Assembly (NCBI RefSeq): GCF_006770285.1
Contig: NZ_CP017195.1
Location: forward strand, 310,001 to 374,000
Direction of reading: 5' to 3'
Source of the DNA: Lactococcus paracarnosus
GTDB lineage: Bacteria > Bacillota > Bacilli > Lactobacillales > Streptococcaceae
Length of the DNA stretch: 64,000 bases
The first letter of the stretch is position 1. Each line of letters starts with the position of its first letter. This document shows positions 16,327 to 27,000 of the stretch, piece after piece. Position numbers and translations under genes: made by a program. Below the pieces are notes generated by a model, which saw nothing but the letters and a program-made list of their open reading frames with translations, was not told where the DNA came from and made no database searches.

Positions 16327-17109
16327 ATGGAATTAAGAACGATGTTAAAATGCACACTTGCCTTGACAAGTATTGTAACTGGCGGGTTAGTTGCAAACGC
16401 AACGATAGTTAAGGCTGATGACAACTATCCGGATGCCTTGCATGCTAACATGCAATCTGATCTGACATTTATAAAAACAGATACCCCGACACCACCAACA
16501 CCGCCTGGGCCAAAACCTGATCCAGATAAAATCCCAAACCCCACACCAAATCCAAAGGGTGCGGAATTAATGATTTCTTATGCACCTAATTTAAAATTTG
16601 GTACCCAGTTGAAATCAGATACAAGCTTTTTTGCTAAAGCGGATATCGATAGTAAAGGCATTGAATTCTTACCTTTTATCTCAGTATCAGATAATAGGGG
16701 ATCTGAGCGAAAAGGCTGGAAATTAACAGTAAAACAAGATGCGCCTTTCCAGTCGACACGAGATAGCAAAAAAGAATTGGCTGGTGCCACGCTTACATTC
16801 TCTAATCTATTTTATGACGCTGAGGCTGGTGCTCCTAAAGCTGTTTCTAGTGACATTACCTTATCTACTGCAGCAGCAGACCTTGCAACTGCCGATATGA
16901 CAACTGGTATTGGGTCATGGAGTCTTGGGCTAGGTAAATTAGAAGAGGGTATCGTAGATTACACAGCAGATAAAGACGGCAAGATGACACCTGTCAAAGG
17001 TCAAGTCACAAAAGGTGTAAAGTTATCGATACCAAGTACTTCTGTTAAAGAATCAGATACTTATAGTACGACGATTACTTATGAATTGATCGCAGATCCA
17101 GCAGCATAG
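16327..17109 (+). CDS. WxL-domain surface protein, cluster B
   Basis: A secreted 260-residue protein. It has a signal peptide (residues 1-30, ending near VKADD), a short Pro-rich linker TPTPPTPPGPKPDPDK (about 57-75) and a C-terminal WxL domain (about 80-260). The two domain signatures are GWKLTVKQDAPF (about 137, a true WxL) and TTITYELIADPAA at the end (YEL replaces the second WxL). WxL domains hold proteins non-covalently on peptidoglycan. AAAGGAG stands 12 nt before the ATG, a rather long spacing. It is the first gene of a four-gene cluster, followed by a terminator-like hairpin that should make it the most abundant product. Its paralogue at 31187-31993 is similar along the whole length. 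Confidence 0.9.
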   Translation: MELRTMLKCTLALTSIVTGGLVANATIVKADDNYPDALHANMQSDLTFIKTDTPTPPTPPGPKPDPDKIPNPTPNPKGAELMISYAPNLKFGTQLKSDTSFFAKADIDSKGIEFLPFISVSDNRGSERKGWKLTVKQDAPFQSTRDSKKELAGATLTFSNLFYDAEAGAPKAVSSDITLSTAAADLATADMTTGIGSWSLGLGKLEEGIVDYTADKDGKMTPVKGQVTKGVKLSIPSTSVKESDTYSTTITYELIADPAA

Positions 17110-17143
17110 TCAAGTGCTAGCTTAAACATTAAAATCAAAAGGA

Positions 17144-17197
17144 GGGAGTTAGACTTGAGATACATCATTTGCATGTACACAAGCTAAGTCCCTTTTT
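17144..17197 (+). terminator. Attenuating terminator between WxL and DUF916 genes
   Basis: GGGAGTTAGACTTG pairs with CAAGCTAAGTCCC (one mismatch, one bulge) around a long loop, followed by TTTTT. It lies inside the cluster, so partial read-through is expected. An equivalent sits at 31103-31154 in cluster C. Confidence 0.7.
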
Positions 17198-17213
17198 CTA
17201 AGGAGCATAAAAA

Positions 17214-18221
17214 TTGAAGAAAAAAATTTATATACTATTGGTTAGTCTCATTGTTTTGCTAAGTGCAGCAAGCGTATCAGCAGATACGAGTAAAAGTTTT
17301 TCAGTAACACCTCTTGATCCTGAAACAAAACAAACACAAAGTAGTTATTACGATTTAAAAGTATCACCAAATGAACAAAAAGTGCTACCAATTCGTATCT
17401 TTAATGGGGCAGATCAAGCAGTCAAGGTCAAGCTAAAACTTAATAACGGTGCTACAAATAGTAATGGGATTACGGATTATTCTGGTAATGTCAAAAGAAA
17501 TGCAACTTTAAAAGTAGGATTCACAGATGTTGCCACTGTCGAGAGTGAAGATGTGACGATTCCAGCAAAAAGTGCGGTAGATGTTCCAGTAACGATTAAG
17601 ATGCCTGAAACGCAATATGATGGACAGATTTTAGGTGGTATACGTGTCACATCTGCAGAAGTAAAAGAAAAACCAAAAACAAGTGGGATAGAGAGTAATA
17701 TTGCCTATACTGTTGGTGTCGTGTTACGCGAAACAGATACTAAGGTAAAACCAAGTATGTCGGTTCTAGATGCTAAAATAGAACAACGTAATTCACAAAA
17801 TGTTATCAGTGCGACCCTTCAAAATGGCGCACCTGTTATTATAAAAAAACTAGAAGCAAAATCATCTGTAACTAAAGAAGGTTCAAAAAAAGTATTATAT
17901 GAAGCTGAAAATACTAGCATGAGAATGGCGCCTAATTCTCAATTTGATTATGGTATAAATTTAGTCAACAATGGGTTTAAGTCAGGTAAGTACCTCATGA
18001 CTGTATCTGGTAAAGCTGATGGGGAACCTTTTTCGTTCACTAAAAAGTTTACGATAAAATCAAAAGAGGCAAAAGAGTTTAACAAAAATTCAGTCTACGT
18101 GACTGATAAATCGACAAATAATACTTACTTATTCTGGATTATTGGTGCTTTAGTATTGATTATCCTTGCGTTTATCATTTGGTATATCAAAAAAAATAGA
18201 AAACCGATTGTTGATAAATAA
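17214..18221 (+). CDS. DUF916/DUF3324 membrane-anchored WxL partner protein
   Basis: A 335-residue protein of the WxL-interacting type. It starts at TTG 17214 with AAGGAG 8 nt upstream, and the product begins MKKKIYILLVSLIV. Parts are a signal peptide (1-24), a DUF916 domain (about 25-150, with FSVTPLDPETKQTQSSYYDL and ILGGIRV), a DUF3324 domain (about 160-300), one membrane helix (about 305-325, FWIIGALVLIILAFIIWYI) and a short basic cytosolic tail. Such proteins tether WxL proteins to the cell membrane. It is the only intact copy in the window: the copy at 5767 is gutted and cluster C lacks it. A weaker TTG start plus the hairpin upstream suggests lower output than the WxL protein. Confidence 0.9.
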   Translation: MKKKIYILLVSLIVLLSAASVSADTSKSFSVTPLDPETKQTQSSYYDLKVSPNEQKVLPIRIFNGADQAVKVKLKLNNGATNSNGITDYSGNVKRNATLKVGFTDVATVESEDVTIPAKSAVDVPVTIKMPETQYDGQILGGIRVTSAEVKEKPKTSGIESNIAYTVGVVLRETDTKVKPSMSVLDAKIEQRNSQNVISATLQNGAPVIIKKLEAKSSVTKEGSKKVLYEAENTSMRMAPNSQFDYGINLVNNGFKSGKYLMTVSGKADGEPFSFTKKFTIKSKEAKEFNKNSVYVTDKSTNNTYLFWIIGALVLIILAFIIWYIKKNRKPIVDK

Positions 18222-18239
18222 AGAGGCCAAAAGAATGAT

Positions 18240-18524
18240 ATGAAATTGATAAAAATAAGCTTGAGCACCAGCTTGATTGGGATGCTGCTTCTAGGGACTA
18301 TCTCTAAAGTTTATGGAGATACTAAGGAGCAAGTCAAAACCGATGTTGGCATCACATTTATTGACGGTCCAACTCCACCGGTTGAACCCTCTAATAATCA
18401 TTTAATGCCCCTCGGCGCACATTCGATACCATTTCTCATCTGTGCTGGACTGGCACTACTGGCTTTAGGCGGATTGCTCGTCTATCTCAGGAAAAAAGGG
18501 ATATTAAAACATGAAAAAAAATAG
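18240..18524 (+). CDS. Small membrane protein with eroded sortase motif, cluster B
   Basis: A 94-residue protein with a signal peptide (1-26, ending near VYGD), a short acidic ectodomain (VKTDVGITFIDGPTPP), the segment HLMPLGAHSIP (about 56-66), a hydrophobic helix and a basic tail LRKKGILKHEKK. Position and layout match the small LPxTG protein of WxL clusters. However, the motif reads MPLGA where LPxTG is expected, one residue short and without Thr or Ser. It may therefore stay in the membrane instead of being wall-linked. The gene overlaps the next one by 14 bases. Its paralogue at 30743-31027 reads LPLGE at the same place. Confidence 0.8.
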   Translation: MKLIKISLSTSLIGMLLLGTISKVYGDTKEQVKTDVGITFIDGPTPPVEPSNNHLMPLGAHSIPFLICAGLALLALGGLLVYLRKKGILKHEKK

Positions 18525-20610
18525 ATTATTCATTCTGTTTTCTATGATATTTTTGATAACAACGATATCATTAACGAGTATTGCACGGGCAGTCGCCATC
18601 AAACAAGATACGACCGATGTATCAAGCGATGATACAGAGAAAAATAAAGAACAAGAGACTGGTTCATCATCAGCTGCTGATGAACAGCGTACGGATGAAC
18701 AAGAAACTGCCTTATCAACTACTGACCAACAAAAAGATGAAGTGATAGCCTCATCCACTAATCAAGAGCATACAGAAACAGGCGGAGCTGAAGACTTTAA
18801 TGATGATGCGCTTAAATGGAAAGATGCCACATGGACATTTGATCGTGATTCAGGTATCTTAACGATCAATTCAGGAGAGCTTGGTAGCTATGAATCCTCT
18901 CCGTGGCGTCGGTCTGATGATAAAAAAATCGACGGTAATCAGGTCAAACAGATTATCTTTTCGGGTGATAACAAAGCACCAAAATATTCAGGCTCCCTAT
19001 TTGCTAACTTACCAAACTTGACGGAAATCGTTAACTTGGCTAAACTTGATACCTCGCAAGCAACAAATATGGATCGGATGTTCCTTGGTTGTCGGTCTCT
19101 TAAATCAATAGATTTATCTCAGTTTAATACTGGAAATGTAACCAGTACTGAATGGATGTTTCAAGACTGTTCATCACTTACAGAATTAAATCTTAAAGCC
19201 TTTGATACCTCAAATGTTACAAAAATATGGATGATGTTTAGTGGATGTGCTAGCCTGACAAGTATCGATTTGTCAAACTTAGATGTAAAAAATGTTGCTA
19301 CGATGGGCAAATTATTTTATGGGTGTTCAAGTTTGACAAGCATTAACCTATCAGGCTTTGATACATCAAGTGCTGTAAATATGGGACATATGTTTCAAGG
19401 CTGTACTTCCCTTAAAAACCTTGATTTGTCGAGCTTTAAAATAAAAAAAGTGACAACGATGATGCAGATGTTTCGTGACGTCCCGCTTTCTAGTTTAACA
19501 CTAGGTGCTGATTTTAAATTCATAGGAATCGATGCTGGCTTATCTAACCCTACTGCATTAAATACGGGTGATAAGCTAACCGGAAACTGGATAAAAAATG
19601 ATGGCAAGTCTGCAGCTTATACGACTAAAAATTTCATAGCTAAATATGGAAAGACTGATGATTTAAAAGCTGGTACCTACGTGGCTGAACTGAAAAATAA
19701 TACTGCTATCTTAGAGACAGCTATCGCCTTTAGTACTGATTCGGGAGGAACAGTTGCGAAGAATGCTGTGATTGGGGACCAGTTACAAGGGGAAATCATC
19801 GTCAAACATAGTGCAGCATCACCGACAGAAGCAACTGCAGTCGCTGTTAAATTATCAAATATAAAGCTTTTGACAGATGTCTGGGCATTATCGCCTACTG
19901 TTACAGTCACAACATTTGATCAAACAGGTAAGCAAACAGCAAGTAATGAGCAAACGATTAAAAATAATGAACTTAGTCTGCCCACTTTGCCTTATGGGTC
20001 ATATTTTAAGATTAGGTTTACAGGGACTGTCTGGGAAAAATCAGATGCATCTCCAGGCTATAATTATCAATATACGCTGTGTCATAAAAATAAATCAGGA
20101 ACACAAAAGGTTGAAAAAACGGCTAACTTCATCATTAATAGTGGTGCTTTAAACTTTAAATCAGTACCTAATATCTCCTTTAATGACAGCTACTTACCGA
20201 CCGAATTCAACCAGATAATTGACCGAAAAGATGCTGACTATGCAATTTCAGTAGCAGACTATCGTAGCGCTCAGCTACCGTCTGATGATGCACAGGCAAA
20301 GCCTGATCGCCGCAACTGGGATGTCATAGCAACAGCTAGTCCGTTCAAGGATGCTGCTGGTAAAGAGATTAAGTTATCCACTATGGCAATCAGTTTTACA
20401 AATGAATTAGGGGAAACAACAGAACTCGGCTCGGATGAGACACGGATTGCATCTCATGATGTGGCAGGTGAGACTGCTAAAAATAATCATCTGACTAAGT
20501 TATCTTGGGCTAAAGATAATGGATTTAAAGTAGTTGTCCACAATAGGACTGATTTGGACACTACAAGCTATACTGCTGAGGTAACATTTGACTTACGGAC
20601 TGCACCTTAA
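18511..20610 (+). CDS. DUF285 (BspA-like) repeat protein with C-terminal WxL-like domain
   Basis: A secreted 699-residue protein. It has a signal peptide (1-29), an acidic Ser/Thr/Gln-rich linker (about 30-100) and one module (about 105-390). The module has a cap with WTFDRDSGILTINSG, five DUF285 leucine-rich repeats of the LDTSxVTxMxxMFxxC type (about 170-325) and a closing segment LTGNWIKNDGK...AGTYVAE. A beta-rich region follows, and then a C-terminal domain (about 545-699) with NWDVIATASPF and TAEVTFDLRTAP. These two spots correspond to the two WxL signatures but read WDV and FDL, so the domain is a divergent WxL. DUF285 repeats in surface proteins often bind host or environmental polymers. 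It overlaps the small membrane-protein gene by 14 bases, so translation is coupled. Confidence 0.88.
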   Translation: MKKNRLFILFSMIFLITTISLTSIARAVAIKQDTTDVSSDDTEKNKEQETGSSSAADEQRTDEQETALSTTDQQKDEVIASSTNQEHTETGGAEDFNDDALKWKDATWTFDRDSGILTINSGELGSYESSPWRRSDDKKIDGNQVKQIIFSGDNKAPKYSGSLFANLPNLTEIVNLAKLDTSQATNMDRMFLGCRSLKSIDLSQFNTGNVTSTEWMFQDCSSLTELNLKAFDTSNVTKIWMMFSGCASLTSIDLSNLDVKNVATMGKLFYGCSSLTSINLSGFDTSSAVNMGHMFQGCTSLKNLDLSSFKIKKVTTMMQMFRDVPLSSLTLGADFKFIGIDAGLSNPTALNTGDKLTGNWIKNDGKSAAYTTKNFIAKYGKTDDLKAGTYVAELKNNTAILETAIAFSTDSGGTVAKNAVIGDQLQGEIIVKHSAASPTEATAVAVKLSNIKLLTDVWALSPTVTVTTFDQTGKQTASNEQTIKNNELSLPTLPYGSYFKIRFTGTVWEKSDASPGYNYQYTLCHKNKSGTQKVEKTANFIINSGALNFKSVPNISFNDSYLPTEFNQIIDRKDADYAISVADYRSAQLPSDDAQAKPDRRNWDVIATASPFKDAAGKEIKLSTMAISFTNELGETTELGSDETRIASHDVAGETAKNNHLTKLSWAKDNGFKVVVHNRTDLDTTSYTAEVTFDLRTAP

Positions 20611-20651
20611 TTATCGTTATTCAGCATGACATTTTGGGAATTATTATCATT

Positions 20652-20687
20652 AAAAACAGTTGTCCTGTTATCAGGCCGCTGTTTTTT
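20652..20687 (+). terminator. Terminator of cluster B
   Basis: AAACAG pairs with CTGTTT outside and CCTG with CAGG inside, followed by a T run, 40 bases after the stop. Confidence 0.75.
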
Positions 20688-20907
20688 GTGTTCTATAAAG
20701 TGTGAAGCACTCGCTGATGATCTATTTGATAACCTGGTCAAAAAGTACTGATTGTGATTAACACCATGCCCATCTCTTGAATTACCAGTGAAACTTCAAG
20801 AAACGCATCATAATTAATGGACACTGTTTCAAATAACAAAAAAAGCAAGCACCGAAGTACTTACCTATAGACTTTGGACATTTTCTACACGATTTGATAA
20901 AGCAACC
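20688..20907. other. Spacer between the two convergent WxL clusters
   Basis: No gene or repeat is evident in these 220 bases. It is the junction between the two head-to-head duplicated clusters, and only the two terminators that border it are recognisable. Confidence 0.5.
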
Positions 20908-20950
20908 AAAAAAATCCAGACTAGGGGCTAAACCTAGTCTGGACTTTTTT
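20908..20950. terminator. Bidirectional terminator between clusters B and C
   Basis: TCCAGACTAGG and CCTAGTCTGGA form a perfect 11-bp stem with a 7-nt loop, bordered by an A run and a T run. It can stop transcription from either cluster. Confidence 0.9.
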
Positions 20951-21006
20951 AATTTGTAGCCCTTATAACTTATTATTCTTTAGCTAGGCAATTGATGCCT
21001 GATGCC

Positions 21007-24000
21007 TTAAGGTGCCGTTCTTAAATCAAACTCGACATCTGCTGTATATTTTGTGGTGTTTAATCCGCTTCTGTTATGGGAGATTGCTTTAAAGCCAAGC
21101 TCTTTAGCCCAAGATAACTTAGTCAGATTATTCTGCTTAGCGGTCTCACCTGTCACATCGTGAGACGTGACAAGTGTCGCATCAGCACCGAGTTCTGTCG
21201 TTTGCCCGATTGCCTTTGTAAAACTGACAGCCATAGTGGATAGCTTAATCTCTTTACCAGCAGCATCCTTAAATGGACTAGCTGTTGCTGTAATCTCCCA
21301 GTTAACACGATCAGGTTTTGCTGTTTCCCCATCAGGTAAACGCGTCCCTCGATAATCTGTTACTGAAATCGCATAGTCAGCATCTTTTCGATCAATAATT
21401 TGGTTAGATTTTGTCGGTAAGATATTGTCTTTAAAGGAAATATTAGGGACTGATTTCAAACCGAGTGCACCACTATTAATGACAAAGTTATTCGATTTTT
21501 CAACTTTTTGGTCCCCTGCTTGATTCTTGTAAGAGAGTGTGTAGTTACAATTACCACTAGGGATGGCGTATGCCTTTTCCCAGGCAGTCCCTGTTAACGT
21601 AATCTCAAAATACGAACCATATGGTAGAACAGGTAAATTTAATGCATCATTTTTAATGGTTTGCTCATTACTTGCTGTTTGCTTACCAGTCTGATCAAAG
21701 GTTGTGACTGTGACAGTAGGGGATAATGCCCATGCATCTGTCAACAGGCTGATAGTCGATAACTTAACGGCAATAGAGGTGGAGTCTTCTGGTGAATCAG
21801 CAGTATGTTTGACTGTGAGTTTAGCTTGCAATTGGTCACCAATCACAGCAGTCGTCGCACCTGTTTTACCTGAATCAGTACTAAAAGAGATGTTGGTTTC
21901 TAAAATAGCACCACTAGAGATCAACTCACCAACATAAGTTCCTGCTTGTAAGTCACCTTTCCCATAGTTAGCCATGAAATTTTTAGGACTATAGGCCTTA
22001 GACTTGCCATTTTCTCTTACCCAGTTTCCAGTTAATTGATCGCCTTCATTTAATGCGGTAGGTATAGGCAAGTCAGCATCTGTACCCATCGATGTGAACT
22101 TAACACCTAGTGTTAAACTAGCAAGAGGCGTGTTTTTAAATAGTTTTTGCATGGTTGTGACCTTACCTGTATCAAAGCTCGATAAATCGAGTTTTGTAAG
22201 GGAAATACAATCTTGGAACATCCCATCCATATTTGTGACTTGCGAGGTATCATACTGAGATAAATCTAATGTTTTAAGCGATTTACACCCTATGAACATA
22301 CGAGATATACGTGTCGCTTTTGAGGTATCCAAGTTAGTCAGGTTTACAATCTCTGTCAGATTCGATAGATCTGAAAATAGTGCATCTGAATTTTCTGGAG
22401 CTTGGGTCTTCCCAGTAAATATGATCTGTTTAACACTGTTCGCATCTATATTTTGACCATCAGTCCGCTTCCAAGGAGAAGTAGTTGATCCTGCCTCCAG
22501 TGTACCAGAGTTTACGGTTAAGATCCCAGTATCAGGGTCAAATGTCCAAATCGCATCTCCCCACTTATTAGGGTTAACTTCAGCGATATAAGTCCCAGCT
22601 GTTAAGTTATTTTCGCCATAGTTAGCTACGAAATCTTTAGTACTATAGGCGCCAGAGTTACCATCTTTTCGAATCCAATTTCCAGTCGATCTCTCCCAGC
22701 TGTTTAGCGCTTTAGGATCAGGGAGATCCATGCCTTTATGAAGTAGAAACCTATCTCCTAGTGTGAGGCTAGCTAGAGAGTCGCAATTCGTAAAGATCCT
22801 CATTGTTGACAAACCCCAAGTGTCTCTAGGAGGTATAATGAAACTTGATATGTCTAGCTTTTTAAGGCTTATACAGTTTTCGAACATGGCGCCGTATACT
22901 ACCAGATTGGAGGTATCCCAATTTGATAGATCAAGGCTTTCTAGCATGGTGCAGCCTTTAAACATGGAATTCGTACCTACGACATCTGAAGTATCCAATT
23001 TATCTAATCCGACAATTTCCTTTAGGGAGGTCAGGTAAGCAAATAAGTCACTAGAACTTTTCGGTGCTTTAGTTTTACCTGTAAAGATGATTTTCTTGAT
23101 TTGATCCTTATTAATTTTGGCGGTATCATCTCGTTTCCATGGTGAGTATTCTGTTACATCTAGGTTGCCTGGATTGACTGTTAAGACACCTGTGTCTGTA
23201 TCAAATGTATAGGGTGCCTCTCCCCAAAGAAGCGGTTTGGTTTCTGCGATGTAGGTACCTGCTCTTAAGTTATCTTTCCCATAGTTAGTGGTGAAGTCAT
23301 CTACAGTATAAGTAAATGAAGGCCTGCCTTTTTTAAACCACCTGCCAGTCAGATAAATTCCCTCACGTAGCGCTTGTGATTGCGATTGTGACAGGTTCAC
23401 GTCAGTTCCTCCTACGAACCTAAAATAATTACCTAGTGTTAAGCTAGAGAGGGCTGTATCTTTAAACATGTCCTTCATCTTTGGTTCGTATAAGGTACTA
23501 AATCGGGATAGATCTAGGGTTTTAAGTTTCTGACATGCTTTGACTAGTCCGCTCATATCTGTCACCCTTGAAGTTTCGAAATTAGATAGGTCTAACGATT
23601 CAAGACTAGAGCAGTAGAAGAACATATCGACCATCCTTGTTACCTTTTCGGTGTTAAAGCTTGATAAGTCTAATTGTTTTAAATGATAACAATCATAGAA
23701 CATCCCCGTCATGTTCGTCACATCTGACGTGTCGAGATAGGTCAGGTTTTCGAATTCAGTTAAGCTAGTTAGCTTTCTAAATAACTCTGTCGAATCTTCT
23801 GGTGCTAAAACTGGACCTGTGAAGATAATTTTCTTAATCTTTGTCCCATCTATTTTGTCATCATCTGTGCGCTTCCAAGGAGATTCGTTAGACTTAGTTA
23901 ATCGCCCAGATTCAATCGTCAAAGTCCCTGTATTTTTGTCAAATGTCCAAGGTGCATCTCCCCAGAGACGAGGCGCTTTAATTTCTGCGACATAGGTGCC

Positions 24001-27000
24001 AGCCGTCAAGTCCTTTGTCCCATATTTTTGCATGAAACCAGCCGGACTTTGGGGATAAGAACCACGATTCTCTTTGATCCATTTTCCGGTTAATTCCTCT
24101 CCAGCGTTTCGCGCAGTTGGCTTAGGCAGGTTAGCGCTATTTTCTCCGACAAATCTAAACGCATCTCCTAGTGTTAAACTGGAAAGGATTGTGTCATTAA
24201 ACATGCCTGCCATCTTTTTCACGTTTTCGGTGTCAAATCCTGATAGGTCTAGCGTTTTAAGTTTCTTACACGATTGGAACAGTTCCGTCATATCTGTCAT
24301 ATTTTTAGTATTGAATTTAGATAGATCTAGTGATTCGAGACTAGTACAGAAGAAGAACATCTTTATAATACTTGTTACTTTTGAGGTGTTAAAGTTTGAT
24401 AAGTCTAATTGCTTTAAGTTATAACAATCATAGAACATCTCGTCCATGTTGATTACCTCAGACGTATCAAGATAGGTCAAGTTTTCGAATTCAGTTAGGT
24501 TATTTAGAGCCTTAAATAACTCGCTACAGTTGGTAGGTGCTTTAGTCGCGCCTGTAAAGTTAATTTTCTTAATCTTATCCGCGTCAACCTTTCGATTGCC
24601 AGTAAGCTTCCAAGGTGCGTTTTCAGGTTTATCTAGTGTCCCTGAGTTGATTGTTAAAATACCTGTATTTGAATCAAAATCCCAAGGTGCATCTCCCCAA
24701 GTAAGTGACATAATTTCTGCGACATAGGTGCCAGCTTTTAAGTCACCTTTCCCATAGTTCGTCATGAATTTTTCTGTATCATAAGCAGCTGATTGATTGT
24801 CTTTTTTAATCCAGTTACCAGTCAGATATTTCCCTTCACGTTGCAGATCTGATGTGGAGAATAGCGATTGTGGTTTTGAGAGTTTACTGTCTGTCTTGAC
24901 AAATGTAAAGCTCTCCCCTAGTGTTAAACTCACAAGGGGTACATTTTCAAATAGTTTATTCATTTCTGTAACAGCTGAGGTATCAAAAGTTGATAAGTCT
25001 AAGCTTTTAAATGATGTACAGTCTCTAAACATCCCCCTCATATCTATTACTTTTTTAGTGTTAAATTTAGATAGGTCTAATGTCGTAAGACTAGTACAGT
25101 TACGAAACATATCACGGGTATCCGTTACTTTTTCAGTATTAAAGTTTGATAAATCTAATGTTACGAGACTAGAACAGTCACGAAACATATTAAGCATCGT
25201 CGTTATATTTGATGTATCTAGATTAGTCAAACCTACTATTTCAGCTAAGCTGCTTAGCGACTTAAATAGCTCTTGAGAATCCTCAGGTGCTTTAGTCACA
25301 CCTGTAAAGCTAATTTTCTTAATCTTATCCGCATCAATCTTTCGATTATCAGTCAACTTCCAAGGTGCATTTTCAGTCTTATCCAAGCTCCCAGGACTAA
25401 TAATTAAGACACCTGTATCAATATCAAATGTATAGGGTGCATCTCCCCAAAGCATGGGATTAATTTCTGCAACATAGGTGCCAGCTTTTAAGTCACCTTT
25501 CCCATAGTTATCCATGAATTTTTGTGTATCATAAGCAGCTGACTGATTGTCTTTTTTAATCCAGTTACCAGTCAGATATTTCCCCTCACGTTGCAGTTCA
25601 GATTTGGAGAGTAAAGATCGTGGTTTTGATAGACTGATGTCTGTATTGATAAATTTAAAGTTGTCACCTAGTGTTAAACTAATAAGTGGTACATTTTCAA
25701 ATAGTTTATTCATCTGTGTAACAGCTGAGGTATCAAAGCTTGATAGATCTAAGCTTTTAAGTGATGTACAGCCTCTAAAGATCCCCCTCATATCTTTTAC
25801 AATTTTTGTGTTAAATTTAGATAGGTCTAATGACGTGAGACTAGTACAGTCAAGAAACATATCAAGCATAGAAGTCACTTCTGACGTATCAAGATTGGTC
25901 AATCCTTTAATTTGAGTTAAGCTAGTTAGCTGCTTAAATAAATCTTTAGCATCTTCAGGTGCTAAAACTGGACCTGTGAGAATAATCTTCTTAATCTTTG
26001 TGCCATCTATTTTTTTATCATCATCCCGTTTCCAAGGTGAGGTATCCGACTTGAATAATCGCCCAGATTCAATCGTCAAAGTCCCTGTATTCTTGTCAAA
26101 TGTCCAGGGTGCATCTCCCCAGAGAAGCGGGGCTTCAATTTCTGCGACATAGGTGCCAGCCGTTAACTCATTTTTACCGTATTCTCTCATGAAACCGCCC
26201 GGACTTTGGGGATAAGAACCGCGATTTGTTTTGATCCATTTTCCGGTTAATTTATCTCCAGCGTTTAGTGCAGTTGGCTTAGGTAGTTTACTATCATCTC
26301 CGATGAATCTAAACTCGTCCCCTAGTGTTAAGCTAGAGAGGACTGTGTTGTAAAACATGTCTGTCATTTTTGGCTTGCTTAAGGTATTAAATCCAGATAA
26401 ATCTAGGGTTTTAAGTTTCTGACACTCTTTGAATAGTCCCGTCATATCAGTCATCTTTTTAGTATCGAATTTCGATAGGTCTAGCGATTCGAGATTAACA
26501 CAGTAGAAGAACATATCGACAATACTTGTTACTTTTGAGGTGTTAAAGTTTGATAAGTCTAATTTTTTTAAGTCATAACAATCAAAAAACATCTCGTCCA
26601 TGTTGGTCACATCAGACGTATCTAGATTAGTCAATCCTTCAATTTCAGTTAATGTTTTTAGCGCCTTAAATAATTCTTTAGAATTTACAGGTGCTTTAGT
26701 CACGCCTGTAAAGTTAATTTTCTTAATCTTTTTCGCGTCAACCTTTCGGTTGTCAGTCAACTTCCAAGGGGCATTTTCAGGTTTATCTAGTGTCCCTGAG
26801 TTAATCGTTAAGATACCTGTATCGCTATCAAATGCCCAAGGTGCATCTCCCCAAGTCAGTGCCTTAGTTTCTGCGACGTAGGTGCCAGCTTTTAAATCAC
26901 CTTTGCCATAGTTCTCCATGAATTTATCTGTATCATAAGCAGCTGACTGATTATCTTTTTTAATCCAGTTACCAGTCAGGTATTTCCCTTCACGTTGCAG

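Noticed and set aside
20761-20900. Possible insertion-sequence remnant between the two WxL clusters
   Set aside because: No terminal inverted repeats, no transposase motif in any frame and no target duplication could be seen.
24797-25276. Long open frames on the + strand opposite the giant gene (several, such as 24797-25276 and 29831-30520)
   Set aside because: They recur at the same place in successive modules, lack ribosome sites and are simply the complement of the repeated codons. The - strand frame is continuous and has domains throughout.
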